Below the pieces are notes generated by a model. It was not told the DNA's origin, made no database searches, and saw only the letters and a program-made list of their open reading frames with translations. Shown here in pieces: positions 18,492-26,322 of a DNA stretch of 51,758 bases; the stretch's first letter is position 1; the number at the start of each line of letters is the position of its first letter. The stretch is taken from the NCBI GenBank assembly GCA_028709785.1, contig JAQUTK010000027.1:1-51758 (forward strand), given 5' to 3'. A program made the position numbers and the translations under genes. The stretch comes from Bacteroidales bacterium (GTDB lineage: Bacteria; Bacteroidota; Bacteroidia; Bacteroidales; JAQUTK01).

Positions 18492-19280
18492 TTACTTTCC
18501 GATCTTTTGGTAGGCATACCAATAGACTCCTCCCACAAAGACAGCTCCCCCCACAATATTGCCGAGGGCGGAGGGGATGAGGTTATTGAAGACAAAGGCG
18601 CCCCAGGTAACGGGTGCCCCTTCAAAGATACCCATCGGGACGTAAAACATATTGGCGATGCTGTGCTCGTAGCCAAGCACAACAAAAACCATGACGGGCC
18701 ACCAGATTGCGGCAATCTTTCCAGAGGTACTCTTTGCCGTGAGGGCGAGCCATACAGCCAGACAAACCAGCCAGTTGGCACCGATACCCTTCAGGAAAAT
18801 GATATGCCAGGGTTGTGTCGTCTTCAGTTCGGCGATATGAATGATGGCGCTTTGCCACGGATCGTGGTCAAACAATCCGGTGATATGAACAAAGAGATAG
18901 GAAAAGAAGATTGTTCCGACAAAATTGCTTCCAAATACCAGCAACCAGTTCTTTACCACGACATACCACTTGATCTTTCCATTGAGGCATCCGGGGATAA
19001 GCATGGCATTGTTTCCGGTAAAGAGTTCGGCGCCAGCCAGGAGTACCAGCATGAGTCCCACAGGGAAGGTAAGACCGGCAAGAAGTTTGGGCAATACCGG
19101 GTTTTCAGCACTGATGCCTGGAAATCCGTTGCTGACATAGACAGCCAGTGTGGCTCCCATGGCAATATAAGCACCAGCCAGAAAAGCCAGTACAAAAGTC
19201 TTTTTCCAATGATAATTTGCTTTGTCGATTCCTGTCTGTTCCGCTATGGCGGGAAGTTCTTTGGGGGTATATATACTCAT
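18492..19280 (-). CDS. Formate/nitrite transporter family channel
   Basis: The 262-residue membrane protein has the six-helix FNT fold. Signatures are AGAYIAMGATLAVYV, AGAELFTGNNAML (the omega-loop region), KGIGANWLVCLAVW and GYEHSIANMFYVPMG with the conserved pore His. FNT pentamers pass formate, nitrite, lactate or hydrosulfide across the inner membrane. Formate is the likeliest cargo in a fermenting anaerobe, but sequence alone does not decide. The gene runs toward the S9 peptidase gene with only 8 bases between stops. Confidence 0.93.
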   Translation of the reverse strand: MSIYTPKELPAIAEQTGIDKANYHWKKTFVLAFLAGAYIAMGATLAVYVSNGFPGISAENPVLPKLLAGLTFPVGLMLVLLAGAELFTGNNAMLIPGCLNGKIKWYVVVKNWLLVFGSNFVGTIFFSYLFVHITGLFDHDPWQSAIIHIAELKTTQPWHIIFLKGIGANWLVCLAVWLALTAKSTSGKIAAIWWPVMVFVVLGYEHSIANMFYVPMGIFEGAPVTWGAFVFNNLIPSALGNIVGGAVFVGGVYWYAYQKIGK

Positions 19281-19298
19281 CGTTTCTTATTTGGGGCA

Positions 19299-19306
19299 CA
19301 AAAGTA
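19299..19306 (-). promoter_or_regulatory. Putative -7 box of the FNT gene
   Basis: TACTTTTG, read leftward, matches TAnnTTTG 18 bases before the start codon. No clear -33 box. Confidence 0.4.
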
Positions 19307-19441
19307 CTAAATTGTCCTTTTATCTGAGCCGGAAATGAAGAAAAACAGCCAAAAAGCTTTTGATTTCAGACTTAGTAGTAATTTTGAATGTCTATTTTAG
19401 ATATCCTGAATGCTATGAAACTAATTTAATTTTTGATCACT

Positions 19442-20221
19442 ATGAAAACTAGCAAAAGATTTGTTTCTCTTTCAATGAAGAACGTACTTTTCATTCTTAC
19501 CATCCTGGTGTTCTCATTGAACGCGAAGGCTGTTCCTGATTCCATATTTGTGGGTAAAGCTGTTAAGACGGTTCTCCGTGATACGAACTTACTCAAAAGT
19601 CTCGTTGCTGATATGAAGCATCCTGCTTTCTTTGTTGACGGAAAGAAATGTTTCAGATTCGGAGATTTACCAAAGAATTTAAGCAATCTGGCAGATCAGT
19701 TTGATGTGGATGCGATAGACTCTCTTTGTTTCAATAAGGGATTTTATTCAAAACCTTATCCATCTGCGACTCCAACGATTGGTGCTATTAAAATCACATT
19801 CAAGAAGAATGCCCATCCTAAACTGGTGCCTTTTGATGCGTCTGATACCAGGCCTTCATTTATTGCGAATGGAGGTAATTTTTTTACATGGATTGAGTCA
19901 ACCGGTTTATATAAGGACACGGTGGCTGTTGCAGATTTAATCACTGTTTTGTTTATCATCGGCAAGGACGGGAAAGTGTCAAAGGCGAAGATTTTGGCTG
20001 ATAATCCCAGATATCCGGAATCAAGTGCAGAATTACTCCGACTCATCAGCACCATGCCAGATTGGGAGCCGGGTAAATACAAAGGAAAGCCTGTAGATGT
20101 AAGTTTCGTCGACTTTTTCATTTGTACCCCTAAACAGCTCAAAGGAGATGATATTGCGAAACAGAAGAGACACTCGGACAGCCTGAAAGCTATTCCCTTT
20201 AGGATGTACACAGAGGATTGA
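19442..20221 (+). CDS. Exported protein with TonB-C-like domain
   Basis: Start chosen at ATG 19442 (259 residues), giving a clean signal peptide (MKTSKRFVSLSMKNVLFILTILVFSLNAKA); the TTG at 19433 adds only three residues. Residues about 160-235 resemble a TonB C-terminal domain: LITVLFIIGKDGKVSKAKIL, then a stretch ending MPDWEPGKYKGKPVDVSFVDF, the usual W-PG-GK-V pattern. Unlike true TonB it has no proline-rich spacer, so it is a stand-alone exported domain of a kind frequent in Bacteroidota, perhaps binding envelope partners. Function unknown. Confidence 0.7.
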   Translation: MKTSKRFVSLSMKNVLFILTILVFSLNAKAVPDSIFVGKAVKTVLRDTNLLKSLVADMKHPAFFVDGKKCFRFGDLPKNLSNLADQFDVDAIDSLCFNKGFYSKPYPSATPTIGAIKITFKKNAHPKLVPFDASDTRPSFIANGGNFFTWIESTGLYKDTVAVADLITVLFIIGKDGKVSKAKILADNPRYPESSAELLRLISTMPDWEPGKYKGKPVDVSFVDFFICTPKQLKGDDIAKQKRHSDSLKAIPFRMYTED

Positions 20222-20273
20222 TAGGATCTGCTTCTTATTTTATTATCATTCTGCGAAAGGGCGGAACCCTTGA

Positions 20274-21080
20274 TTACTCTCGTTTGCCAGGCATTTTATT
20301 TATAAAAGCATTTTTTACCATAGCATAGGCACGTTGTGGGTCAAACTTATCAGCACCTGTACGAAGAAGAATATCCGTATCGTCCAGAAACTCTGAATCT
20401 TGAAGTTTCAGTTCCATGTTTTGTACAAACTGCTTATATGTCGGTGCTTTCTCTACAACAAAATCCATATACTTATTGTAGCATTCAAGTGTATGCTCAA
20501 TATTAATATCTCCATGATCCAATGCCACCTGCATATCGAACAGATCTCGTCCCTTCTTTCGCTGATATAAAGCTCGCAGTTTAGTACCAATCAACTCATC
20601 AAGGGCATAAGTTGTGATTTCACACTTACCACTGAACCATTTATTCTTTACTTCGAATGGTACTTTACGGAAGCCCATAACACTAAAATGCTCTTTGCAG
20701 TTAATCTCAACTTTCAGACGTATAGGTTGCACGGGAGGAATCTCAGACTCCATTCTAAATAGCATCGTATTATTATGTCTCTTGGGCTTAATTACTTTAT
20801 CTGGCATCCAACTCAACACTTCGCCTAATCTAAACAGAATAGGCTTAATGGGACCAGGATTTATTTGAACTAAGTCTATATCCTCGCTGTATCTTACTTG
20901 CGTAGAAAGATAAAGTTTGTGTAATGCCGTTCCACCTCTAAATGCTAACTGTTCTCTCAGAAAATCGTCACTAAATATATCTACCAATGCACGACAGATT
21001 ATCAAATCTTGCTCAACCATTGCAAAATCTGTCCATGGAACAAACTCATTCCAAGCCATTATGGAAGCTCTATCTATCAT
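20274..21080 (-). CDS. AbiEii-type nucleotidyltransferase toxin
   Basis: This 268-residue protein has the DNA polymerase beta-like nucleotidyltransferase motifs of AbiEii/AbiGii: FRGGTALHK (GGT at 49-51) followed by RYSEDIDLV (acidic pair Asp67/Asp69), and later the helix TYALDELIGTKLRALYQRKKGRDLFD with the conserved Lys and RDxxD element. AbiEii toxins transfer nucleotides to an RNA target, block growth and can abort phage infection. It overlaps the antitoxin gene by 4 bases (ATGA type), so the two are coupled. Motifs look intact, hence probably active. Confidence 0.9.
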   Translation of the reverse strand: MIDRASIMAWNEFVPWTDFAMVEQDLIICRALVDIFSDDFLREQLAFRGGTALHKLYLSTQVRYSEDIDLVQINPGPIKPILFRLGEVLSWMPDKVIKPKRHNNTMLFRMESEIPPVQPIRLKVEINCKEHFSVMGFRKVPFEVKNKWFSGKCEITTYALDELIGTKLRALYQRKKGRDLFDMQVALDHGDINIEHTLECYNKYMDFVVEKAPTYKQFVQNMELKLQDSEFLDDTDILLRTGADKFDPQRAYAMVKNAFINKMPGKRE

Positions 21081-21874
21081 AATTCATCTATTTCAATATC
21101 AATATTCATGTTTATTCTCCATCGGTTGCTCTCCGCATTTTCCAATGATGGCTGTTCGGAACTCATAAGTACAGCATTAAAATAACCATTTTGTTTCTTC
21201 ATTATTGCATATAGCTCGTCTGCCTTTTCTTGCTCAAACAGAACAAACTCCAAAAGATAGCCTAATCGTTGCAATGTGGTGGTTGTGGTATATGGAAGAA
21301 CTCCCTCTATCTTAGATACATCAACCATATCCACCAATTCTGCAAGAACAGTGGAAGCTCTTTGATAGCCTCCGATATTCGATGCAAATTGAACAATATC
21401 CACTGCTGTCAGTTCTGCTGAAGAGTAGTTTATACGCCCCATTTCTGCATTTCTGCTTTCAAGCAGTTCATTGGGAATTTGCATACGATAATTCCAATTC
21501 AATAGCGTATTTTTATTGGAAGTCCTGGGTCTTGGTCCAATAGTAACAATTTGAGTCACCATAGCTCGTTGATGAGAAGCTCCGTATAGAGCGGCCGCAG
21601 AAAGTAACCCAATATAGTACGGTTTGCCAAGATAATCCATCAGTTCATTGATGTAATAACTTGGAGGCACAATCCCCTTTAATTGGTATTGAGTAGGAAT
21701 TATAACATAAAAGCCTTTATATACAAATTGAATCCGTTTCGAAACGACAAGTCTATTGATATCTGTCTTCAGTGTCTTCTCTGAACGCTCTGAAAACACA
21801 TTGCGTATTTTTTGAAAAGAGAATGTGGTTATTCCTCTTTTCTCTTGTTCCGTTATCCAATCATTTAAGCTCAT
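21077..21874 (-). CDS. AbiEi-family antitoxin / transcriptional regulator
   Basis: Start set at ATG 21874 (265 residues) because a predicted promoter -7 box at 21892-21899 would place an ATG at 21904 upstream of transcription start. The N-terminus (NDWITEQEKRGITTFSFQKIRNVF) is the winged-helix DNA-binding part; GLLSAAALYGASHQ is a hallmark of the AbiEi C-terminal domain. In characterised type IV pairs the antitoxin does not bind the toxin but binds inverted repeats in its own promoter and represses it. A perfect 10-bp inverted repeat is present directly upstream (21891-21921). Confidence 0.88.
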   Translation of the reverse strand: MSLNDWITEQEKRGITTFSFQKIRNVFSERSEKTLKTDINRLVVSKRIQFVYKGFYVIIPTQYQLKGIVPPSYYINELMDYLGKPYYIGLLSAAALYGASHQRAMVTQIVTIGPRPRTSNKNTLLNWNYRMQIPNELLESRNAEMGRINYSSAELTAVDIVQFASNIGGYQRASTVLAELVDMVDVSKIEGVLPYTTTTTLQRLGYLLEFVLFEQEKADELYAIMKKQNGYFNAVLMSSEQPSLENAESNRWRINMNIDIEIDEL

Positions 21875-21890
21875 ATTCGGTGTATTTGTT

Positions 21891-21923
21891 GCAAAGGTAA
21901 ACATATATGGCTTACCTTTGCAA
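21891..21923 (-). promoter_or_regulatory. AbiE promoter with palindromic operator
   Basis: GCAAAGGTAA (21891-21900) and TTACCTTTGC (21912-21921) form a perfect 10-bp inverted repeat with an 11-base spacer. Read leftward, TACCTTTG (21899-21892) is a TAnnTTTG -7 box inside one arm, and TTG (21923-21921) 21 bases upstream overlaps the other arm. Bound antitoxin would cover both promoter elements. Confidence 0.6.
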
Positions 21924-21997
21924 CTTTTTCAACGAAATTTCAGGTTTTCAGAAGTATTTATTTACCTTTTCATCGAGAACCCTTGTTTCTTCTGTTG

Positions 21998-22234
21998 TTA
22001 ATCTCCAGAGACCACATTATTAACTTCTCGTTGCACTTTGTCTTGCTCGTTGAGACGTACAGTTTCTTGTGCATGAGCATTATCCCTACGGCTCAACTCG
22101 TTTTGATGCCTTACTTGTATATTCATCACTTTACGCCGGCCATTTTGGTTGGAACGGATTTTATTTTGCAGTTGCAATGCGCTGAAACGAGGAACGCATC
22201 CGTATGAAAATAAAAACTCTTCAGGTCGTTTTCC
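21998..22234 (-). pseudogene. Short degraded or start-less ORF
   Basis: Reading leftward, a frame is open from 22234 to TAA at 21998 (78 codons). It encodes a protein-like, charged, Gln/Asn/Arg-rich sequence, with RFSALQLQNKIRSNQNGRRK followed by MNIQVRHQNELSRR and ending in VNNVVSGD. The only ATG (22126) is internal and would give 42 residues. The plus strand is also open here, so coding is uncertain. My impression is that similar text recurs in Bacteroidales genomes, but I cannot verify that. It may be the tail of a decayed mobile-element gene. Confidence 0.3.
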
Positions 22235-22258
22235 TCATCGGATAGGCACTCTTTAGAA

Positions 22259-22320
22259 AAAACGTCTTGATGTTTGTAGCGTTTCATGAACGTGAAACGG
22301 AGCAAACATCAAGACGTTTT
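22259..22320. repeat. Long two-tier hairpin in intergenic DNA
   Basis: AAAACGTCTTGATGTTTG (22259-22276) is perfectly complementary to 22303-22320. Inside it, after a 3-base internal bulge, CGTTTCA pairs with TGAAACG (7 bp) around TGAACG. The rest of the 21922-22556 stretch shows no gene, apart from the degraded ORF, and is AT-rich. The hairpin could be a bidirectional terminator, a small palindromic repeat element or a structured RNA. Confidence 0.7.
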
Positions 22321-22556
22321 AATTCATTGATAAGGACGAATGGATTCATAGATAAAGATGTAAGGGTGTAGATAAATAGTACGTTTTTACTGATCTTAAG
22401 TTCAAAACTCAAAAAACCAACAGAGAAACTATAATAACAGACAGACGAGCCCCTCACGAGGTTTCCTTCGTATCTTTGAAGCAAGGCTTAAATTGTTAAT
22501 TGATAATATAATTTGATTTTACTAATAAAAGTGTCTATGTATATTTAGATTTATAT

Positions 22557-22564
22557 TAACTTTG
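22557..22564 (+). promoter_or_regulatory. Putative -7 box of the TldD pair
   Basis: TAACTTTG fits TAnnTTTG, 30 bases before the ATG at 22595. No good -33 box was found. Confidence 0.4.
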
Positions 22565-22594
22565 ACGCGCTGTTATATTAAAAAATCATATACA

Positions 22595-24304
22595 ATGAAA
22601 AAACGAAATGTTTCATTTCTTCTCATCTTGGCAATTAGCTTCGTTTTTACGAGAGAAACACGCGGTGAAGATCAGCTTTTATCCATCTTAAAAAGCGAAC
22701 TGCAGCGGGAAACCGAGCAACTTAAGGCAAATGGAGAGTCTGTACCTTATTTCATTTCATATCGCGTGGATGATCTCTCCCAGGCTTCTGCGACTGCAAG
22801 TTTTGGTAGTCTTCAATTGAAGACACAAGGAACTCGCAACAAGATTTTTACTCCTATGGTACGGATCGGTTCCTACCAAATAGACAGTTATCACAATACA
22901 TCAGAATTACGATACTTACCTGTTGAATATAGAGCACTTCCTCAGGAAGATAATAATGGTGATGCTACAAAGATGGGAATCTGGAGTACAACTCGGCAGG
23001 CATGGTCTAACAATACCCAGAAATTGAGCTCAATACAAACAAATAGCAAGACAAGAGTTGCAAATGAAGATAAAGCGGACGACTTCTCAAAGGAGACCAC
23101 CGTAAAATATGTGGAGAAGAAGCTTTCTGAGAAACAGTTACGTTTTGACACAGCTCGTTGGGAACAACGCATCAAAGAGTATTCGGCGATTTTTAAGGAG
23201 TATCCGGAGATCCGCACAGGAGAAGCATCGTTCAGTTTTCAGTACTGGCGGAAATACTTTGTCTCTACGGAAGGGAGTGAGATCGCACAAAATCTACGTT
23301 ATGCCCGTCTTAATATTCAGGCGGAAGTGGTGGCTGATGACGGCATGAAGCTACCTCTATATCTCTCATACTTTGCCTATACTCCGGAGGGAATAACGGA
23401 CCATAAAACAATCCTCAAAGAGACACGCGAACTGGCTGAGAAGTTAGTCAAACTTCGCAAGGCTCCCTCTGTGGATTCATATACCGGACCGGCCATTCTT
23501 GCTCCGGAGGCTTCAGGCGTTTTCTTCCATGAGATATTTGGTCATCGCATAGAAGGTCAACGTTTGAAGAACGAAAATGACGGACAGACATTCAAGAAGA
23601 AAGTAGGCGAACTGGTACTTCCGGCTGATGTTTCTGTCATCATGGATCCGACAATTTCTTCCTTCAAAGGAGAGGATCTGAACGGATCGTATCTGTATGA
23701 TGATGAGGGCGTAAAGTCGCAAAAGGTGGATGTAGTGACAAATGGAGTTCTGAAGGGTTTTTTGATGTCACGAACTCCAATTGAAGGCTTCCCCGTATCC
23801 AACGGACATGGTCGGGCAGCTCCGGGAGCAACTCCGGTAACCCGTCAGTCCAATCTGATTGTTTCGACTTCAGCTCCAAAGACCAGTGAGGAACTTCGAA
23901 CTCTACTAAAGGAGGAAGCAAAAAAGCAAGGTAAGGAGTATGGATATTATTTTGTAAAGGTATCTGGAGGAGTAACCCAAACCGGACGATTCAATCCGAA
24001 TGCATTCAATATAACTCCTTTGGAAGTGTATCGTATTTATGTCGACGGACGGCCTGATGAGCTGGTGCGTGGTGTCAATCTGATCGGTACTCCTCTTTCA
24101 ATGTTTTCACAGATCAGTGAAGTGGGTGATAAGCCCGGTATCTTTACCGGCATTTGTGGCGCCGAGTCAGGAAGTGTTCCTGTTACTGCCATCTCTCCGG
24201 AGCTTTTTGTGCGTGTTATTGAAACGCAGAAAGCTGCTAAGTCCAACGAAAAGAATCCGATTCTTGCACGACCGAATAGTACTCAACCTAAAGAATCCAA
24301 GTAA
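22595..24304 (+). CDS. Exported TldD-family metallopeptidase (HExxxH intact)
   Basis: Start chosen at ATG 22595 (569 residues), where a signal peptide begins (MKKRNVSFLLILAISFVFTRETRG); the TTG at 22562 lies in the promoter box. The TldD/PmbA fold is shown by the zinc-site motif HEIFGH (312-317) in SGVFFHEIFGHRIEGQ, then LNGSYLYDDEGVKSQ and the C-terminal GVTQTGRFNPNAFNITP with LVRGVNLIGTPLSMF. Cytoplasmic TldD with TldE degrades unfolded peptides and matures microcin B17. This homolog carries a signal peptide, so it should act in the periplasm. It is followed after 2 bases by a paralog lacking the motif. Confidence 0.88.
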   Translation: MKKRNVSFLLILAISFVFTRETRGEDQLLSILKSELQRETEQLKANGESVPYFISYRVDDLSQASATASFGSLQLKTQGTRNKIFTPMVRIGSYQIDSYHNTSELRYLPVEYRALPQEDNNGDATKMGIWSTTRQAWSNNTQKLSSIQTNSKTRVANEDKADDFSKETTVKYVEKKLSEKQLRFDTARWEQRIKEYSAIFKEYPEIRTGEASFSFQYWRKYFVSTEGSEIAQNLRYARLNIQAEVVADDGMKLPLYLSYFAYTPEGITDHKTILKETRELAEKLVKLRKAPSVDSYTGPAILAPEASGVFFHEIFGHRIEGQRLKNENDGQTFKKKVGELVLPADVSVIMDPTISSFKGEDLNGSYLYDDEGVKSQKVDVVTNGVLKGFLMSRTPIEGFPVSNGHGRAAPGATPVTRQSNLIVSTSAPKTSEELRTLLKEEAKKQGKEYGYYFVKVSGGVTQTGRFNPNAFNITPLEVYRIYVDGRPDELVRGVNLIGTPLSMFSQISEVGDKPGIFTGICGAESGSVPVTAISPELFVRVIETQKAAKSNEKNPILARPNSTQPKESK

Positions 24305-24306
24305 TC

Positions 24307-26022
24307 ATGAAACTCAAATTTTTATTGTTCTCTATTATAATCTGTACTTCTTTTACTTCGATTGATGCACAAAAGGAGCAGGAAGCGATGATTTTCAAGG
24401 CAATGGGTGATGAACTGAAACGTTCGATGGACTCACTCTCTCTGCCTGGCATGCAAAAACCGTTTTTTATGGCATATACAATAGGAAAGTCCAGAAACTA
24501 TTCCTTTTGCTCTACTTTTGGTGGTTATGAAGACCGAACGGAAAATCCATCATGCAGCTATACCTATCGTGTGGATTTGCAGGTTGGTGATTATCACCGT
24601 TCAAATATCAATTATTCAGAGCCATATTATCAGAAGTCCAATAACAACTATTTCGGATTGTTCCCTTACGACTGCAACTACAATGAAATACGACGGATAC
24701 TCTGGTTGGCAAGTGACGATGCCTACAAAAATGCCGCAAAAGAATATGATCTAAAAATGATGAAATGGCAGCAGATAAATGTATCTCCCGAGATGGAAGC
24801 ATTGGATGATTTTTCGAGAATTACACCGATAGAAAAAAAAGTGGAGCATCGATTCAACCAGTCTTTCAACCGAAAAGAGTACTGGAAGGAGACTCTGCAA
24901 GAGGTTTCTTCTGTATTTACAAAATATAAAGATCTTATCAATGGTTGGGCTATAGTTAGTGTGACTTCCACTGATATGTATTATCAGAGTAGTGAAGGAA
25001 CTAAAATCGTGTATCCTCAAGATTACTCTCACTTAAGATTGGGCGCAGGCATTCGAACAGAAGATGGAGGAGATATTTCATGCAATGTGGGATACAATGA
25101 GTTGAATGATGCGGACCTACCATCAAAAGACTCCCTGATACGGGCAGCTGAAAAAATAGCTCAACTTGCCATTGCCTTAAAGAATGCTCCAAAAGTGAAC
25201 GAGACGTATGATGGCCCGGTACTTTTTGAAGGATTGGTAGTTGCTTACATGTTTCATGATTTCTTATATGAAAAAACCGGAATGACGGGCTACAGAACAC
25301 CTTTAATTAGTAGCGACAGTGAAACCATGGAAGATTGTATGAACCGTAAAATCCTGCCTAAAAATATGACTGTCACCAGTGAACCGGGCTTGAAAGAATT
25401 TAAAGGAAAGAAATTGTTTGGAGCGTATGAGGTGGATGCCGAAGGAGTAGTTCCTCCTGAAAAGATGGTCATGGTTGAGAATGGTATCTTACGTAATGTG
25501 GCAAACGGACGGATCCCTACGCTAAAGACACCTCTTTCCAATGGACATGTCCGGCCTGCGTTATCTGGCAAGGCTTATACGAACGGAGGTGCCATTATAT
25601 TGCGTCCAGGAGTAGTCCGCTTTGATGTCACAGAGGGAGAAACAAAAAGTCAGCTCAAAAAAGAGTTGATTCGGCTTGCTATAGAGGAAGGGTATGATTA
25701 TGCATATATAGTTCGTGGAGAGTCTATTGCACCATTGCAAATATACAAGGTAAACGTAGCCGATGGTAGTGAACAACTTGTTCGAGGAGCTCCTCTACCG
25801 AGAATAAATATTCAACAGATGAAAAAGATAGCGGGTATTTCATCTGAGCAGGATGCTTTCAACTGGTCTGATGACGTGGGACTAACTTCCATCATTTGTC
25901 CTTCCTCTATCCTGTTAGAGGGTATCAGAATCACCAAAAATGGTTCTATAAACCGAGAGAAAAACTTGCCTGTGACTTCGCCACTTGAAGAGAAACAGAA
26001 TGATATGGAAAAAAGAAAATGA
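24307..26022 (+). CDS. Exported TldD paralog with lost HExxxH motif
   Basis: The 571-residue protein is a homolog of the preceding gene over its whole length (shared LFGAYEVDAEGV, PLSNGHVRPALSG, LVRGAPLPRINIQQM), with its own signal peptide (MKLKFLLFSIIICTSFTSIDA). At the place of the zinc motif it has HDFLYE (317-322), so Glu and the second His are gone and it cannot bind zinc in the same way. This mirrors TldD/TldE, where only TldD is catalytic, and suggests an exported heterodimer with this subunit non-catalytic. The start codon is 2 bases after the previous stop. Confidence 0.85.
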   Translation: MKLKFLLFSIIICTSFTSIDAQKEQEAMIFKAMGDELKRSMDSLSLPGMQKPFFMAYTIGKSRNYSFCSTFGGYEDRTENPSCSYTYRVDLQVGDYHRSNINYSEPYYQKSNNNYFGLFPYDCNYNEIRRILWLASDDAYKNAAKEYDLKMMKWQQINVSPEMEALDDFSRITPIEKKVEHRFNQSFNRKEYWKETLQEVSSVFTKYKDLINGWAIVSVTSTDMYYQSSEGTKIVYPQDYSHLRLGAGIRTEDGGDISCNVGYNELNDADLPSKDSLIRAAEKIAQLAIALKNAPKVNETYDGPVLFEGLVVAYMFHDFLYEKTGMTGYRTPLISSDSETMEDCMNRKILPKNMTVTSEPGLKEFKGKKLFGAYEVDAEGVVPPEKMVMVENGILRNVANGRIPTLKTPLSNGHVRPALSGKAYTNGGAIILRPGVVRFDVTEGETKSQLKKELIRLAIEEGYDYAYIVRGESIAPLQIYKVNVADGSEQLVRGAPLPRINIQQMKKIAGISSEQDAFNWSDDVGLTSIICPSSILLEGIRITKNGSINREKNLPVTSPLEEKQNDMEKRK

Positions 26023-26025
26023 TAA

Positions 26026-26082
26026 AAGAACGGCGGCAAGCAGACGAAAGGTCTGCTTGCCGCCGTCTGGCATTATCTGAAG
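26026..26082. repeat. 57-bp terminator-like repeat, copy 1
   Basis: CGGCGGCAAGCAGAC (26031-26045) pairs perfectly with 26051-26065 around loop GAAAG, followed by TCTGGCATTATC. The same sequence with another loop recurs at 27443-27500. Read leftward it is a hairpin followed by TTCTTTT. It lies between the convergent TldD-like and RHH genes and probably terminates both. Confidence 0.85.
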
Positions 26083-26090
26083 TATTACTA

Positions 26091-26270
26091 TTATTTGTCG
26101 GTTATTTTACGTTTTCGTATCCGACCACTCTTTTGTAATGCCTGATCGAGTATATAGAGAATCTGTCCGTTCGTACTGCGAAACTCCTCCGCAGCCCACT
26201 TTTCAATAGCCTCCATCACTTCTGCGTCAATACGCAACACGAAGTTTTTATTTTTTATTTCTTTTGCCAC
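26091..26270 (-). CDS. Arc-like ribbon-helix-helix DNA-binding protein
   Basis: This 59-residue gene starts with GTG at 26270, so an ATG-based search misses it. The protein reads KNKNFVLRIDAEVM (beta strand), EAIEKWAAEEF (helix A) and STNGQILYILDQALQKSG (helix B), then a basic tail RIRKRK: the ribbon-helix-helix fold of the Arc/CopG type with the N-Q turn between helices. It should bind DNA as a dimer. It lies 52 bases after the SPFH gene on the same strand; the two probably form one unit, and the protein may regulate it. Confidence 0.8.
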   Translation of the reverse strand: MAKEIKNKNFVLRIDAEVMEAIEKWAAEEFRSTNGQILYILDQALQKSGRIRKRKITDK

Positions 26271-26322
26271 AACAAAAACAATCTACATCATTAATATCTC
26301 AATCAAAATGGAAAACGGTTTA

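Noticed and set aside
18507..19310. 267-codon open frame on the plus strand
   Set aside because: It lies fully antisense to the formate/nitrite channel gene, whose motifs are unmistakable; the translation looks like no protein.
21875..21904. Longer AbiEi start at 21904
   Set aside because: It overlaps the promoter -7 box, so the transcript should not contain it.
21983..22207. 74-codon plus-strand frame in the AbiE flank
   Set aside because: Hydrophobic translation that mirrors the charged minus-strand frame; no context or family.
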